The notes: a model not told the origin generated them from the sequence alone. Counted from the first letter of the stretch, positions 1 through 8,681 are shown. The stretch is 64,000 bases of DNA from Lentisphaerae bacterium ADurb.Bin242 (GCA_002069785.1 MWCA01000022.1:1-64000), one strand, 5' to 3'. Numbers and translations: made by a program.

Positions 1-2825
1 TTCTACATCGACGGCATCCTGAAAGGCGAGATGCTCATCGTCCAGCGGCCCGAGGTGACCGATCCGCCGGGACGCAGACACTTTTCCCTGAAAATGGAAA
101 ACGCGTCCGAGCAGGACGGAACGAACCCCGACGCCGTCGATGAGATCAAGCTCTTCGAGAAGGAACTCACCCTTTCGGAGATCCGGAGCGAGTGCGCCCT
201 GATCGGCCTCCAGTTCCTCAACGACAATCTGACCGGAAGCGAGGGCGGCGGCGTCCAGAAGATCGGACGCGACGGGCGCAAGCGCCTCGGCAAGCCGGAC
301 GATCTTTCGGACGTTCCGCTGACCTGCCGCCTCAAGGCGTTCCCGATCGACAGCCGGACCGTCGCCGTGGGCGGAGTGTTCCGCGACTTTTTTCTCGACC
401 GATTGAGGATGGAATACCCGAATCTCGACGCCACCGAGTTCAACTGCCGCAACGGCTTCATCGAGGAGTATCTGCGGCGCTTTCACTACATGTACGGCAT
501 GTGGGAACTCTACGGCGACTACCAGCCCCGGATCGTCAGTGCGATGGACGACGCGGCGAAGTGGTCGTGCGACGGAAATCCGGTCGAACTTCTCGGCCGC
601 TGGCAGAATTCGACCGGAACCATGCGGTTCGACGACTTCCTCGACGGCGCGGACTACGTGGAGCTGGACTGCGCCGACATCGTCCACTTCGGCTATCTGC
701 GGCTCTCCGACCCCATGGCAGAAGGAAGCGTCCACACGGTTGCCTGGAACGGGAACACGCTCGAGTTCACCTATAGCCGTGACCGTTACGTCTCCAGCAT
801 CAAGGTGAACCAGGAGGGCTATCTTCCCGACGCCGGACGCAAGTATGCGTATTTCGGTCTGTGGCTCGGAACGGGCGGCGCGTACCGGCATTCGCTTTCC
901 GACCTGACGTTCCACGTGCTTCCGGCGGGCCGGTGTTCACCGGAACCATGACGAAACGCGGGACCGCCTCGACGCACACGAAAAACGATGTGACCTATCT
1001 CCTGACCGGCGAGGAAACGTATGTCTGCGACTTCTCGGCACTGCAGACCGAGGGGGAATACCAGATCCACATTCCCGGCGTCGGCTACAGTCACAAATTC
1101 AGGATCGGCCAGGCCGCGCTCGGCAAGGCGTTCTGGACGCACTGCCGGGGGCTGTTCCATCACCGCTCCGGCTGTTCCGGCGTGGTGAAGCCTTACACAA
1201 ACTGGGAGTATCCGAAACCGGCGCACGCATGGACATGGGAGTCGAACTTCATCTGCGACGACGGCACCTACGACCTCTGCGTCACTCCGGACGGGACAAC
1301 CTATCCCACGCTTTTTTCGAACAAGCATTTTTCGATGATCCCGAACAACGCCACCGGGCATCTGTTCCGCGACCTCCGGGGCGGCTGGTATGATGCGGCG
1401 GACTTCGACCGCAGGCCGTATCACTTCGGCTGCGTCCGCGACCTCGTCGAGGTGTATCTGCGCTTTCCCCAAAACTTCACGGACAGCCAGCTCGACCTTC
1501 CCGAAAGCGGCGATGGAATTCCGGACATTCTCTCCGAGGCCGAATGGGGGCTGGACGTCTGGCGGCGCGGCCAGCACGGGGATGGCGGCATCGCCGCGTG
1601 GATCGAGGCGGACGGCCACGAATCCGACTGGCCGTGGCTCTCGGAGAAGAAGTATTACATCGGACTCGCCAACCGGAAGGACTCCCTCGAATACGCCCAG
1701 TGCGCCGCGAAGTTCGCCCGCGCCCTGCGGATCGCCGGAACTCCGGCGGCGCTGGCGAAAGCCGACGTCTATACGGAGTCCGCGATCCGGGCGTTCAACT
1801 TCGGAATCGATCCAGGGAACGCCGCGACGCTGGAGTTTACCCAGAAGAACAGCGCCAACGCCGGGTTCGACTTCTCCTACGCCGAACCGGACGGTCCGGC
1901 CAAATGCCTGATCGCCCCCGCCGCGGCGGCGCTGTTCGCACTGACCGGAGAGCCGAGATTCGCCAGGGAGATCACGTCGGAGAATTTCGAGGCGCACTAT
2001 GCGTGGATTCGGGACGATGCCAACGACTTCGCCCAGAACTGCGCCACGGAATTCCTGTTCGATCTCGACGCGAATTTTCCGGAATACGCAACGAGGATGA
2101 AGTCATTCATTCTCGGCAAGGCCGATCTCTGGCGCTCGTATCAGGAGCTGCAGCCTTGCTTCGAGATGACGTGGCCGCCGGACCATGCGTTTTACACCTA
2201 CGTTTCGTGGGGCGTCGGCCATCCCGAACGGCGGGGCAAGGCCTACATCTACGCGTGGCTCCTGACCGGGGACGCGAAATACCGCGACTCGGCGCTCCTC
2301 GCGATGGACAACGTTGCCGGATGCAACGTCATGGGCCGATGCATCACCACCGGCCTCGGCAAGGTCTCCCCGGTGCACCATCTCGACAGCTGGCTGCCGC
2401 GCGCCGAACACGAGTTGAAGGTCTACGAACCCGTGCCGGGGATCACGCCCTATACGTTTATCGGCGACCTTACCGGCAAGGCGACTCCCTACGGATTCTG
2501 CCTCTACAAGAGCGCCCGGACCGACATGAACTTCGCCGAGCTGACAAAAAACATCCTCCCCGGCGGACTCACGTCCTCCGTTCCGAACACCCGGGCGAAT
2601 GTGGCGGTGTGGCTCCAGCAGCACTGGCCGCTCTGGCGTCACGTGTTCGAAATGGAAGGCCAGATCGTCGCCCAGAGCGAGTTCACCGTCTCGGAGACCG
2701 TCAGCGGAAAGGCGTTCATGGCCGGATGCCTGATGGGAGTCGGATTCACGCCCGATCCCGCGTGGAATGAGAAAACGCCGTCAAGTGACAAATACGCCGT
2801 CGAAGGGCTGGTGTATCTGCCGTAA
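1..2825 (+). pseudogene. Glycoside hydrolase family 9-like gene with LamG domain, frameshifted, 5' end outside window
   Basis: The reading frame is open from base 1 and stops at 949-951. The rest of the same protein continues in the -1 frame from about 920 to 2825. The first part ends in a LamG-like strand (VDEIKLFEKELTLSEIR), followed by a stretch I do not recognise and a start of a cellulase N-terminal Ig-like domain (IKVNQEGYLPDAG). The second part carries the (alpha/alpha)6 catalytic domain, with GGWYDAADFD matching the GH9 aspartate block. GH9 enzymes hydrolyse beta-glucans, but I cannot see the usual C-terminal catalytic glutamate block clearly, so the substrate is unknown. The join near ttccggcggg needs one missing base. 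No slippery heptamer is visible, so this is a mutation or sequence error rather than programmed shifting. It lies upstream of two small genes and may belong to the left end of a mobile element. Confidence 0.75.
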
Positions 2826-2844
2826 CCCGAACCGAAGGAGGTTT

Positions 2845-3288
2845 ATGAACCGTCTCAAGGAAATCAAGGAGCTGAAGCGCCGCGCCGAGGAGTTTCAGCT
2901 GGAGAACCGCGAAATCATCGGCAAATACACGATGTGCGAACTGGCTTCGATCTACAACGGCATCGGTCCGGACTCGTTCCCCGAATGGCTGCGCGACGTC
3001 ATCAGTTCGCTCCATCCGAGCCTCGCGGTCGTCGCGTTCATCCACGACATCGAGTGGCACGAGAGCGACGGCTCGAAGGAGAAGTTCGCCGAATCGAACG
3101 CCCGGTTCAAGACCAATGGCTATAAGGCCGCCAAGGCCGGATACGGCTGGTACAATCCGCTGCGCTACATCGTCATGAATCAGGCGCGCCGTTTCGGGAA
3201 TCTCTGTCAGCTCTTCGGATGGTCGGCATGGTGTTCGCCGTGCCAGTGCGCCGTGTGCCGGAAAAAATGCAAATCGGAAGGAAAATGA
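2845..3288 (+). CDS. Hypothetical protein, 147 aa, with HDIEW motif
   Basis: The start at 2845 is set by a strong ribosome binding site (aaggaggt) 5 bases upstream; the frame is open further upstream but without such a site. The N-terminus is a charged helix (MNRLKEIKELKRRAEEF). The middle has a hydrophobic segment ending FIHDIEWH, and the C-terminus is cysteine rich (CSPCQCAVCRKKC). The layout resembles small proteins near prophage lysis genes that carry an HD-like acidic/histidine motif, but I do not recognise the family firmly. It sits 19 bases after the GH9 gene and 4 bases before a lipoprotein gene, so the three are probably co-transcribed. Confidence 0.6.
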   Translation: MNRLKEIKELKRRAEEFQLENREIIGKYTMCELASIYNGIGPDSFPEWLRDVISSLHPSLAVVAFIHDIEWHESDGSKEKFAESNARFKTNGYKAAKAGYGWYNPLRYIVMNQARRFGNLCQLFGWSAWCSPCQCAVCRKKCKSEGK

Positions 3289-3292
3289 AGTT

Positions 3293-3694
3293 ATGAAGAA
3301 TCTGTTTCTTGCCGGGGTAGCTGTCTTTGCCGCCGTCATTCTCGCCGGCTGCGGCCACAACGTTATCCAGTATGGCGACGGGGTCGGCTTCGACGCCAGC
3401 CTCAATCCCGAAAACTACACCGTGGGTTTCAACCTCCGATACGGCAAAATCCTGTCGGCGGTCACCCGCGACAACGTCGAAATCGAGGTGACCGGCAAGA
3501 CCGACGCCAACGGCGACGCCGGCCCGGAGAAATCCGGCTCAACCGCCGTGACGACCGACGGCACGCTCAAGGTGAAGATCGGCCGCCAGATCAACGGAGC
3601 CGCCGCCGACCTCATCAAGGCCGGGGCAGATCCCGACAAAGTGGTCGAAGCCCTGACGAAAGCCGATGCGCCCAGCCAGACCGAAACAAAATGA
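3293..3694 (+). CDS. Small secreted lipoprotein, 133 aa
   Basis: The N-terminus is a lipoprotein signal: MKNLF, a hydrophobic core, then the lipobox LAGC with the acceptor cysteine near residue 20. The mature part is short, soluble and glycine/aspartate rich, with no domain I recognise (motifs GVGFDASLNPENYTVGFNLR and VEIEVTGK). It probably sits anchored in the outer or inner membrane. It begins 4 bases after the upstream gene and ends just before a strong terminator, so it closes that transcription unit. The outer-membrane-like beta pattern (YTVGFNLRYGK) is only a hint. Confidence 0.65.
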   Translation: MKNLFLAGVAVFAAVILAGCGHNVIQYGDGVGFDASLNPENYTVGFNLRYGKILSAVTRDNVEIEVTGKTDANGDAGPEKSGSTAVTTDGTLKVKIGRQINGAAADLIKAGADPDKVVEALTKADAPSQTETK

Positions 3695-3700
3695 CCCCAT

Positions 3701-3741
3701 GCCCGAAGGCGGAGCGGAATGCCCCGTCTCCGGGCTTTTTT
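3701..3741 (+). terminator. Rho-independent terminator
   Basis: GCCCG (3701-3705) pairs with CGGGC (3731-3735), with partly complementary G/C-rich arms inside, followed by a run of T (3736-3741). It lies 6 bases after the lipoprotein stop and marks the end of the left-hand transcription unit. Confidence 0.8.
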
Positions 3742-3744
3742 GTT

Positions 3745-3808
3745 TTGACATATCTTCGATATATATCGCAAGTCATTCTGGATTAACGCATAACATGCGC
3801 TTAATTAA
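3745..3808 (+). promoter_or_regulatory. Control region, copy A, upstream of small island genes
   Basis: It starts with TTGACA (3745-3750), then the near-palindrome TCGATATATATCGC (3756-3769), and ends CGCTTAATTAA (3798-3808). The last two blocks recur at 5235-5298 upstream of another small island gene. The repeat suggests a shared operator or promoter for the small genes. A clean -10 at 17 bases from TTGACA is not visible. Confidence 0.45.
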
Positions 3809-3861
3809 GCAACGTAGACTGATGCATGAGGCAACCTGAACAGCACCAAGGAGAAGCGAAA

Positions 3862-4122
3862 ATGAGAAAAGCCACGAAGAGCATCGTACCGGAAGAGTTC
3901 TGGGCAACCGAAAGCGGAGCGCCGCTGGCCGATGCCCTGCACGGAGACGGGCAGGAAGCGCTGGACATGCTCAACAGCGTCGAGCAGGCGCTCAGCGAGG
4001 CAATCGCCAAAACGCAAGACCAGCTGATCAGCGCCGAGCTGAAAAAAGCGCGGGAGAAGGTCATGGTGAGCATGAACGCCTACCGGAAAGCAGTCGACAT
4101 CCTGTGCGACAAGGGGTTCTGA
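3862..4122 (+). CDS. Hypothetical small protein, 86 aa, helical
   Basis: The start at 3862 follows aaggagaag, a good ribosome binding site. The protein is acidic and mainly alpha-helical (LNSVEQALSEAIAKTQDQL then ELKKAREKVMVSMNAYRKAV), and may dimerise through a coiled coil. I do not recognise the family. It is the first gene after control region copy A and stands before three further small ORFs, an arrangement typical of accessory genes of conjugative elements or phages in gut bacteria. Confidence 0.55.
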   Translation: MRKATKSIVPEEFWATESGAPLADALHGDGQEALDMLNSVEQALSEAIAKTQDQLISAELKKAREKVMVSMNAYRKAVDILCDKGF

Positions 4123-4131
4123 CAACCGAAA

Positions 4132-4175
4132 CCAGCCGGGGGTGCGAGCCTCCGGCGCAACTCATGGAGATCGAA
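4132..4175 (+). repeat. Leader hairpin element, copy 1
   Basis: CCGGGGG pairs with CCTCCGG around a 6-base loop, followed by gcgcaac and the ribosome binding site GGAG. A very similar element occurs at 4563-4608, also ending at the start of a small gene. The stem is conserved with base changes in both arms. It may act at the RNA level on translation of the next ORF. Confidence 0.5.
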
Positions 4176-4550
4176 ATGAAACTCGGAACCGGAACCGAAA
4201 CCGCAAACGTAATGAACTGGCTGATGGCAAACCCTGAATACCACAAACCGGCCATCGGTGAAGACGTGACCGAATGCATGTGGACGGATCGCCATGCGTG
4301 GCGTGTGACCGCCGTCACGCCGGACGACAAAGGTGCGACGCTGAGCCGTTATGCGCCGAAATACGTCGGTAAGGCCTACGGCGACGAATCATACGAATAC
4401 GAGGATGCGTACGGCAATCCGTTGTTGGATGAAAAACAAACGGTTCAAATCCGGTTCCGCTACAAGGCGTGGCGTACCGACAACGGCAAGGGCCGCAAAA
4501 TTGAACTCGCGTGGGGACTCCGCGAAGAATACCGCGATCCATCCTTCTGA
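4176..4550 (+). CDS. Hypothetical protein, 124 aa
   Basis: The start at 4176 (MKLGTGTETANVMNW) follows GGAG at suitable distance and lies directly after leader hairpin copy 1; longer in-frame starts exist but would run through that element. The protein has the segment MWTDRHAWRVTAVTPDDKGATL, then a tyrosine-rich stretch and a basic C-terminus. This pattern is known to me from small proteins on gut conjugative elements and phages, where no function has been assigned. It is part of the small-gene series between the two control regions. Confidence 0.6.
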   Translation: MKLGTGTETANVMNWLMANPEYHKPAIGEDVTECMWTDRHAWRVTAVTPDDKGATLSRYAPKYVGKAYGDESYEYEDAYGNPLLDEKQTVQIRFRYKAWRTDNGKGRKIELAWGLREEYRDPSF

Positions 4551-4562
4551 AACAGAAATCAA

Positions 4563-4608
4563 CCAGCCGGAGGTCGCAAGTCCCCGGTGCAACCATGGAG
4601 ACCATATC
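4563..4608 (+). repeat. Leader hairpin element, copy 2
   Basis: CCGGAGG pairs with TCCCCGG (one mismatch and one G-T pair) around a 7-base loop, then gtgcaacc and GGAG. About two thirds of its bases match the element at 4132-4175, and it holds the same place directly before the next start codon. Confidence 0.5.
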
Positions 4609-4842
4609 ATGACCGATCCCTTCTTCACCAAGAAAAACTGCGACCGCTGCGGCAAGCCGTTCGACGGCGCACGGACGATGTCCCGTTTCAACACCGACTG
4701 CATCTGCATGCGGTGCGCCGAAGATGAGCGCAATCATCCCGACTACCGCAAAGCGACGGACGCAGAGCTGAACGCCGTGCGGCACGGCGACCGGAACTTC
4801 CCCGGAGTCGGCTGGCCGGGCAAAAATGGGAAGGTAAAATGA
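4609..4842 (+). CDS. Small zinc-ribbon protein, 77 aa
   Basis: Four cysteines in two CxxC pairs (CDRCGKPFDG and CICMRC) suggest a single zinc-binding knuckle. The spacing with RTMSRFNTDCICM between them is conserved in small proteins carried by gut conjugative elements and plasmids, as far as I recall; no function is established. The start at 4609 is fixed by GGAG in the leader hairpin. The stop overlaps the start of the next gene (ATGA), so the two are translationally coupled. Confidence 0.65.
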   Translation: MTDPFFTKKNCDRCGKPFDGARTMSRFNTDCICMRCAEDERNHPDYRKATDAELNAVRHGDRNFPGVGWPGKNGKVK

Positions 4843-5173
4843 GTCAAATCAGAGTTTGCAAGCGGTGTCGCAAAGCCGTCACTGTCACTCGGACACCGGA
4901 TTATTCCTATGCATGTCCGGAGCATGACGAGGATTTATATGAATTTGAAACAGAGTTTGCGGACACAGCAAGCCTGCCAACGCCCTACACTAACGTCACC
5001 GTTCAGCTCGTAAATACCGATGGGAATGCGTTCGCTCTCCTCGGAAAAGTCCGACAGGCCATGAGACGGGCAAAATACGATACCGCGTTCATTGAAGGAT
5101 TTTCCCAAGAAGCCATGGCCGGATCGTAGACGATTTGCTGGCTTGCATCATGCGGTATGTAAACGTTGAATAA
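4839..5173 (+). pseudogene. Zinc-ribbon small mobile-element protein, C-terminus frameshifted
   Basis: The open frame runs from 4839 to a TAG at 5127-5129 (96 aa). The N-terminus has a CxxC pair (CKRCRK) and a later cysteine. The rest (VQLVNTDGNAFALLGKVRQ) matches a small protein common on gut mobile elements that normally ends YDHLL...MRYVNV. That ending is present immediately downstream but in another frame: 5129-5173 reads DDLLACIMRYVNVE and then stop. One inserted base at the TAG (TAG to TACG) would restore it. A single-base deletion has therefore truncated the protein by about 15 residues. The short form may still fold. Confidence 0.6.
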
Positions 5174-5234
5174 TCGGTAAATCTTGCGAAAATGACTTGA
5201 CGGCGATGGGCTTCCACGCTGTCATTTTCTTTTA

Positions 5235-5298
5235 TCGATATATCTCGCGCATTATTTGGATAACTCATTGGCTATTAAGAAATAGAACGCTTAATTAA
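5235..5298 (+). promoter_or_regulatory. Control region, copy B
   Basis: TCGATATATCTCGC (5235-5248) differs at one base from 3756-3769, and CGCTTAATTAA followed by CAAC (5288-5302) matches 3798-3808. It lies 70 bases upstream of the next small gene. The two blocks are 10 bases further apart than in copy A. Confidence 0.45.
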
Positions 5299-5369
5299 CA
5301 ACAGCGCGACAGAATAGGAACTAACCTATAAAACCAAACGATTTAACTGAAAGATAGGAGCAAAAAATC

Positions 5370-5777
5370 ATGGGAACACCCTGCGCGATTGGAATGAAAA
5401 TGGCGGACGGCTCGGTCAGAGCCAGCCGGTGCAATTATGATGGCTACGTTGCCGGTGCTGGCGCAATCCTCGCTGGCTGGTACGCGGATGCCACCAAGGT
5501 CGAAGCCATACTTACCCTCGGCGAACTCTCGGAAATCCGCGAAGAGCTGGCCGACTGCGTTGCATATCATCGCGACCGGCACGAGCCCATGCGTTCAGCT
5601 GTGCTGTTTGACAGCGTTGAGGACTACCAGAGCACTGGCAAGGGTGAGATGTCCGCTGACTACCTGTACCTCTACGAAGATGGCAAGTGGCAGGTATTCG
5701 GGCTATATCACGAGCTGGATTGGGTGAGTGTTGAGGTAAAAACGAGCAGGTATAAATCAATAGAAAGGGCATTATAG
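5370..5777 (+). CDS. Conserved mobile-element protein of unknown function, 135 aa
   Basis: The start at 5370 follows agataggag. The protein begins MGTPCAIGMKMADGSVRA and has the motifs DGYVAGAGAILAGWY, AYHRDRHEP and ADYLYLYEDGKWQVFG. I recognise this combination from hypothetical proteins of gut conjugative elements and phages; it has no known activity. It is preceded by control region copy B and followed by the methylase gene, so it is the last of the small island genes. Confidence 0.6.
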   Translation: MGTPCAIGMKMADGSVRASRCNYDGYVAGAGAILAGWYADATKVEAILTLGELSEIREELADCVAYHRDRHEPMRSAVLFDSVEDYQSTGKGEMSADYLYLYEDGKWQVFGLYHELDWVSVEVKTSRYKSIERAL

Positions 5778-5843
5778 GCTTGAAAAAAACGTAATTCGTG
5801 CTATTGTACATAGATGTGATTATAATACGAAGGTACCCCCGTG

Positions 5844-7073
5844 ATGGATGAGAAAAAAAATGTAATATCAACTTTCTCTGGTGCTATGGGCTTGGATAAT
5901 GGCTTAGAGCGTGCTGGATTAAGCGTTAAATTGTGTGTCGAAATTGAGCATGCAATGGCCGAAACTATTCGGCTGAACAAGCCTCTTCTTCCTCTCATTG
6001 AAGATGATATACGTAATTATTCAGGAAATGACTTACGCAGCAAGGCCGGAATATCACCTGAAGATGAGGTATTCTTAATGTGTGGGGGGCCTCCATGTCA
6101 AGCTTTTAGTACGGCAGGCAAACGTAAGGGGTTTGACGATGTTCGAGGTAATGTATTTTTGAAATACATTGAATTAATAGGAGAGGTGCGCCCCAAATAT
6201 TTTCTTATTGAAAACGTTCGTGGCCTGTTGTCTGCATCCTATAGAGCACCAGAAGGATCTGCAAATAAAAAAAGCGGATATGCGCTTCCAACCCCAAAGG
6301 AAGAAAAGGGGACAGCGTTGCTTTACGCTCTCCAGCGAATACACGAAATAGGCTACAGCGCCACCTTTACTTTGTATGATGCGGCAAATTACGGAGTTCC
6401 ACAAAAGAGAGAGCGCGTAATAATCCTAGGTAGCTGTGAAGGGTATCAAATCCCCCTTATTCCTCCCACGCATTCGGAAAATGGTATTAACGGATTAAAG
6501 CCCTGGGTAACACTCCGAGAGGCAATTGCTGGCCTAACCGAATGTCATGCGGCAAAGATTCCAGAGAAAAGGCTTAAGTTTTTCCACCTACTCAAGGCGG
6601 GACAGTATTGGAAGGATTTACCACCCGAATTACAAGAGGAAGCTATGGGAAATTCACTTCATCTTGGTGGTGGGAAAACTGGGTTTTATCGGCGATTGGC
6701 ATGGGATTTGCCATCCCCTACGCTCGTAACATGTCCTACTATGCCTGCCACAGATTTGGCTCATCCGACAGAAGACCGGGCATTGTCTATTGAGGAATAT
6801 GCCAGAATCCAAATGTTCCCTGACGAATGGAAATTCGCAGGGAAGATGACCGATATTTATAAACAAATAGGAAATGCTGTTCCTACCGGTTTAGGTTACG
6901 CTGCGGCAAAACATTTGCTGTGGTTTGATTCTTTATCAGACACAGAAAAAAAAAGGGTTCAAATAATTAATCCCAATGTCATTTACTCAAGATATAAAAA
7001 CACGAATCACGAATACTTCAAGGCTCTTGCAAAAAAGAAAGATACGCCCAGTCAACTTGACTTCAGTTTTTGA
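5844..7073 (+). CDS. Type II DNA (cytosine-5-)-methyltransferase
   Basis: This enzyme adds a methyl group to cytosine C5 in a short DNA target and protects it from the adjacent endonucleases. Conserved motifs appear in the right order: I (FSGAMGLDNGLERAG, SAM binding), IV with the catalytic cysteine (GGPPCQAFSTAGKRKG), VI (ENVRG), VIII (QKRERVIILG), and X (YKQIGNAVP). At about 409 aa it is of normal length. The start is ATG 5844 or GTG 5841; GAAGG at 5829 fits both. A TATAAT box lies at 5821-5826. Its 3' end overlaps the convergent endonuclease gene by 11 bases. The neighbouring SinI-like endonucleases suggest a GGWCC target, which is an inference. Low GC relative to the backbone points to transfer. 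Confidence 0.92.
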   Translation: MDEKKNVISTFSGAMGLDNGLERAGLSVKLCVEIEHAMAETIRLNKPLLPLIEDDIRNYSGNDLRSKAGISPEDEVFLMCGGPPCQAFSTAGKRKGFDDVRGNVFLKYIELIGEVRPKYFLIENVRGLLSASYRAPEGSANKKSGYALPTPKEEKGTALLYALQRIHEIGYSATFTLYDAANYGVPQKRERVIILGSCEGYQIPLIPPTHSENGINGLKPWVTLREAIAGLTECHAAKIPEKRLKFFHLLKAGQYWKDLPPELQEEAMGNSLHLGGGKTGFYRRLAWDLPSPTLVTCPTMPATDLAHPTEDRALSIEEYARIQMFPDEWKFAGKMTDIYKQIGNAVPTGLGYAAAKHLLWFDSLSDTEKKRVQIINPNVIYSRYKNTNHEYFKALAKKKDTPSQLDFSF

Positions 7074-7815
7074 AGTCAAGCCACGGGTTGACTTCCTCTA
7101 TTGCTAATGCTTCGGGATTTTTTCTTAATGTCGTTTTAACAAATCTCCTGAATCCTTCTTCGTCAAGACCAGTGACAGTCTGCCCAATAGTTTCGGAGAG
7201 TTTTTCCCATTTGCAACGTCCGTTTTTTGCATTGATTCGGAACCACTTTTTTATAGCTTTTCCATCGCGAATCTTGCTACTGGAACTGTTTTCGCTGTTG
7301 CTTCGATTTTTTATTTGAAGGAGGGAACCATCTGCATTGCAAAAATCCACACTTTTTATTGTTTCTCCCCAAGCCATCGCCCAGCCTAAAGGAGACAGCT
7401 TTTGGAAAAGGAATTCTTCAAGCAAAAGGCCTAAAATATTCTCTGCAGACATTCCAAGACGATGGGCATATACAACACTATTTGCTTGTTCTGTCGATAA
7501 CTTTGGCAGTCGCATTTTGATTATAGTATCAATCATATCATCGGGTACAGTTCCCGGCATTTTTGATTGCCTCTTTGAAATACGTTCTTCGTATCCATGG
7601 AGAAATTTTCTAACCCATTGTTCAATGCATTGATCGGCAGACAGTATGTTCTTCTTCTTTCGCCCGTTGATATTCGGCGCAAGTTCCGGGTTATCGCAAC
7701 AAATATTGCACACATGTTCGATATGTAGGCAGCCTGGAACTTTCAATTCCGTTGCATAGCGAATTGCTTTCGCACAAACGTTATCTCGTCCCAATTTAGC
7801 AATTGCATTATTCAT
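7063..7815 (-). CDS. SinI-like type II restriction endonuclease, copy 1
   Basis: The protein of about 250 aa resembles the SinI/AvaII group: AHRLGMSAENILGLLLEE, then SVDFC and LLQIKNR, which supply an acidic residue and a Q-x-K like a PD-(D/E)xK site, then NSENSSSSK. It would cut unmethylated DNA at the site protected by the methylase. I place the start at 7815 because the sequence around it matches the start of copy 2 and has GGGAGA upstream; the frame could extend to 7830. It is 800 bases from copy 2, base for base in register through most of the gene. It lies 23 bases downstream of copy 2, so the two are probably one transcript. Confidence 0.75.
   Translation of the reverse strand: MNNAIAKLGRDNVCAKAIRYATELKVPGCLHIEHVCNICCDNPELAPNINGRKKKNILSADQCIEQWVRKFLHGYEERISKRQSKMPGTVPDDMIDTIIKMRLPKLSTEQANSVVYAHRLGMSAENILGLLLEEFLFQKLSPLGWAMAWGETIKSVDFCNADGSLLQIKNRSNSENSSSSKIRDGKAIKKWFRINAKNGRCKWEKLSETIGQTVTGLDEEGFRRFVKTTLRKNPEALAIEEVNPWLDFKN
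7258..7508 (-). repeat. Perfect 251-bp repeat within endonuclease copy 1
   Basis: Bases 7258-7508 are identical to 8058-8308, an offset of exactly 800. Outside this block the two genes differ at many positions. The block covers the putative catalytic core. Confidence 0.9.
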
Positions 7816-7838
7816 ATGAGAGTCTCCCAAAAGAAGCG

Positions 7839-8615
7839 TTAAAACAATTTGGTTTCTTCAAGTTCAGATTTGAAAGAAAGCCATGGATTGGCTCCCTCTA
7901 TTGCTAATGCTTTGGGATTTTTGGCCAATGTCACCTGAATAAATTCTTGGAAATTCTCTTCGTCAAGACCAGTGACAGTCTGCCCAATAGTTTCGGAGAG
8001 TTTTTCCCATTCGCAACGTCCGTTTGTTGCGTTAACTCGAAACCACTTTTCAATTGGTTTTCCATCGCGAATCTTGCTACTGGAACTGTTTTCGCTGTTG
8101 CTTCGATTTTTTATTTGAAGGAGGGAACCATCTGCATTGCAAAAATCCACACTTTTTATTGTTTCTCCCCAAGCCATCGCCCAGCCTAAAGGAGACAGCT
8201 TTTGGAAAAGGAATTCTTCAAGCAAAAGGCCTAAAATATTCTCTGCAGACATTCCAAGACGATGGGCATATACAACACTATTTGCTTGTTCTGTCGATAA
8301 CTTTGGCAACACAGCCTTAATAATGATACTAACTGCATGATCTGGTACGGTTCCCGGCATTTTCGATTGTCTCAGCGAAATACGTTCCTTGTATCCATGG
8401 AGGAATTTTCTTACCCACTGCTCAATGCATTGATCGGCGGACAGTATATTCTTTTTCTTATTTCCATTGATACTGGGCGCAAGCTCCGGATTACTGCAAC
8501 ATACATTGCACACATGTTCGATATGTAGGCAGCCTGGAACTTTCAATTCCGTTGCATAGCGAATTGCTTTCGCACAAACTTTATCTCGTCCCAATTCAGC
8601 AACTGCATTATTCAT
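7839..8615 (-). CDS. SinI-like type II restriction endonuclease, copy 2
   Basis: A paralogue of the gene at 7063-7815 with the same start context (AGGAGA, then ATG at 8615). It differs mainly in the segment after the central core and has a longer C-terminus (SELEETKLF). The core with AHRLGMSAEN, SVDFC and QIKNR is identical. It is the first gene of the minus-strand pair and has its own promoter at 8682-8710. Both copies keep full length and the candidate catalytic residues, so neither is obviously dead. Either they form a heterodimer or one is redundant; the sequence does not decide. Confidence 0.75.
   Translation of the reverse strand: MNNAVAELGRDKVCAKAIRYATELKVPGCLHIEHVCNVCCSNPELAPSINGNKKKNILSADQCIEQWVRKFLHGYKERISLRQSKMPGTVPDHAVSIIIKAVLPKLSTEQANSVVYAHRLGMSAENILGLLLEEFLFQKLSPLGWAMAWGETIKSVDFCNADGSLLQIKNRSNSENSSSSKIRDGKPIEKWFRVNATNGRCEWEKLSETIGQTVTGLDEENFQEFIQVTLAKNPKALAIEGANPWLSFKSELEETKLF
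8058..8308 (-). repeat. Perfect 251-bp repeat within endonuclease copy 2
   Basis: The partner of 7258-7508. Complete identity here beside diverged flanks suggests recent gene conversion rather than a recent whole-gene duplication. Confidence 0.9.
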
Positions 8616-8681
8616 ATGAGAGTCTCCTATTGTCCTAAAAAATCCTATTGAAAACGATAGACATTTAAAAAAACCCTCTTG

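Noticed and set aside
900..960. Programmed ribosomal frameshift in the GH9 gene
   Set aside because: No slippery heptamer or following structure is evident, and the family does not use frameshifting.
7816..7830. Longer start of endonuclease copy 1 at 7830
   Set aside because: Copy 2 begins at the homologous inner ATG with the same ribosome binding site, and the extra residues have no counterpart.
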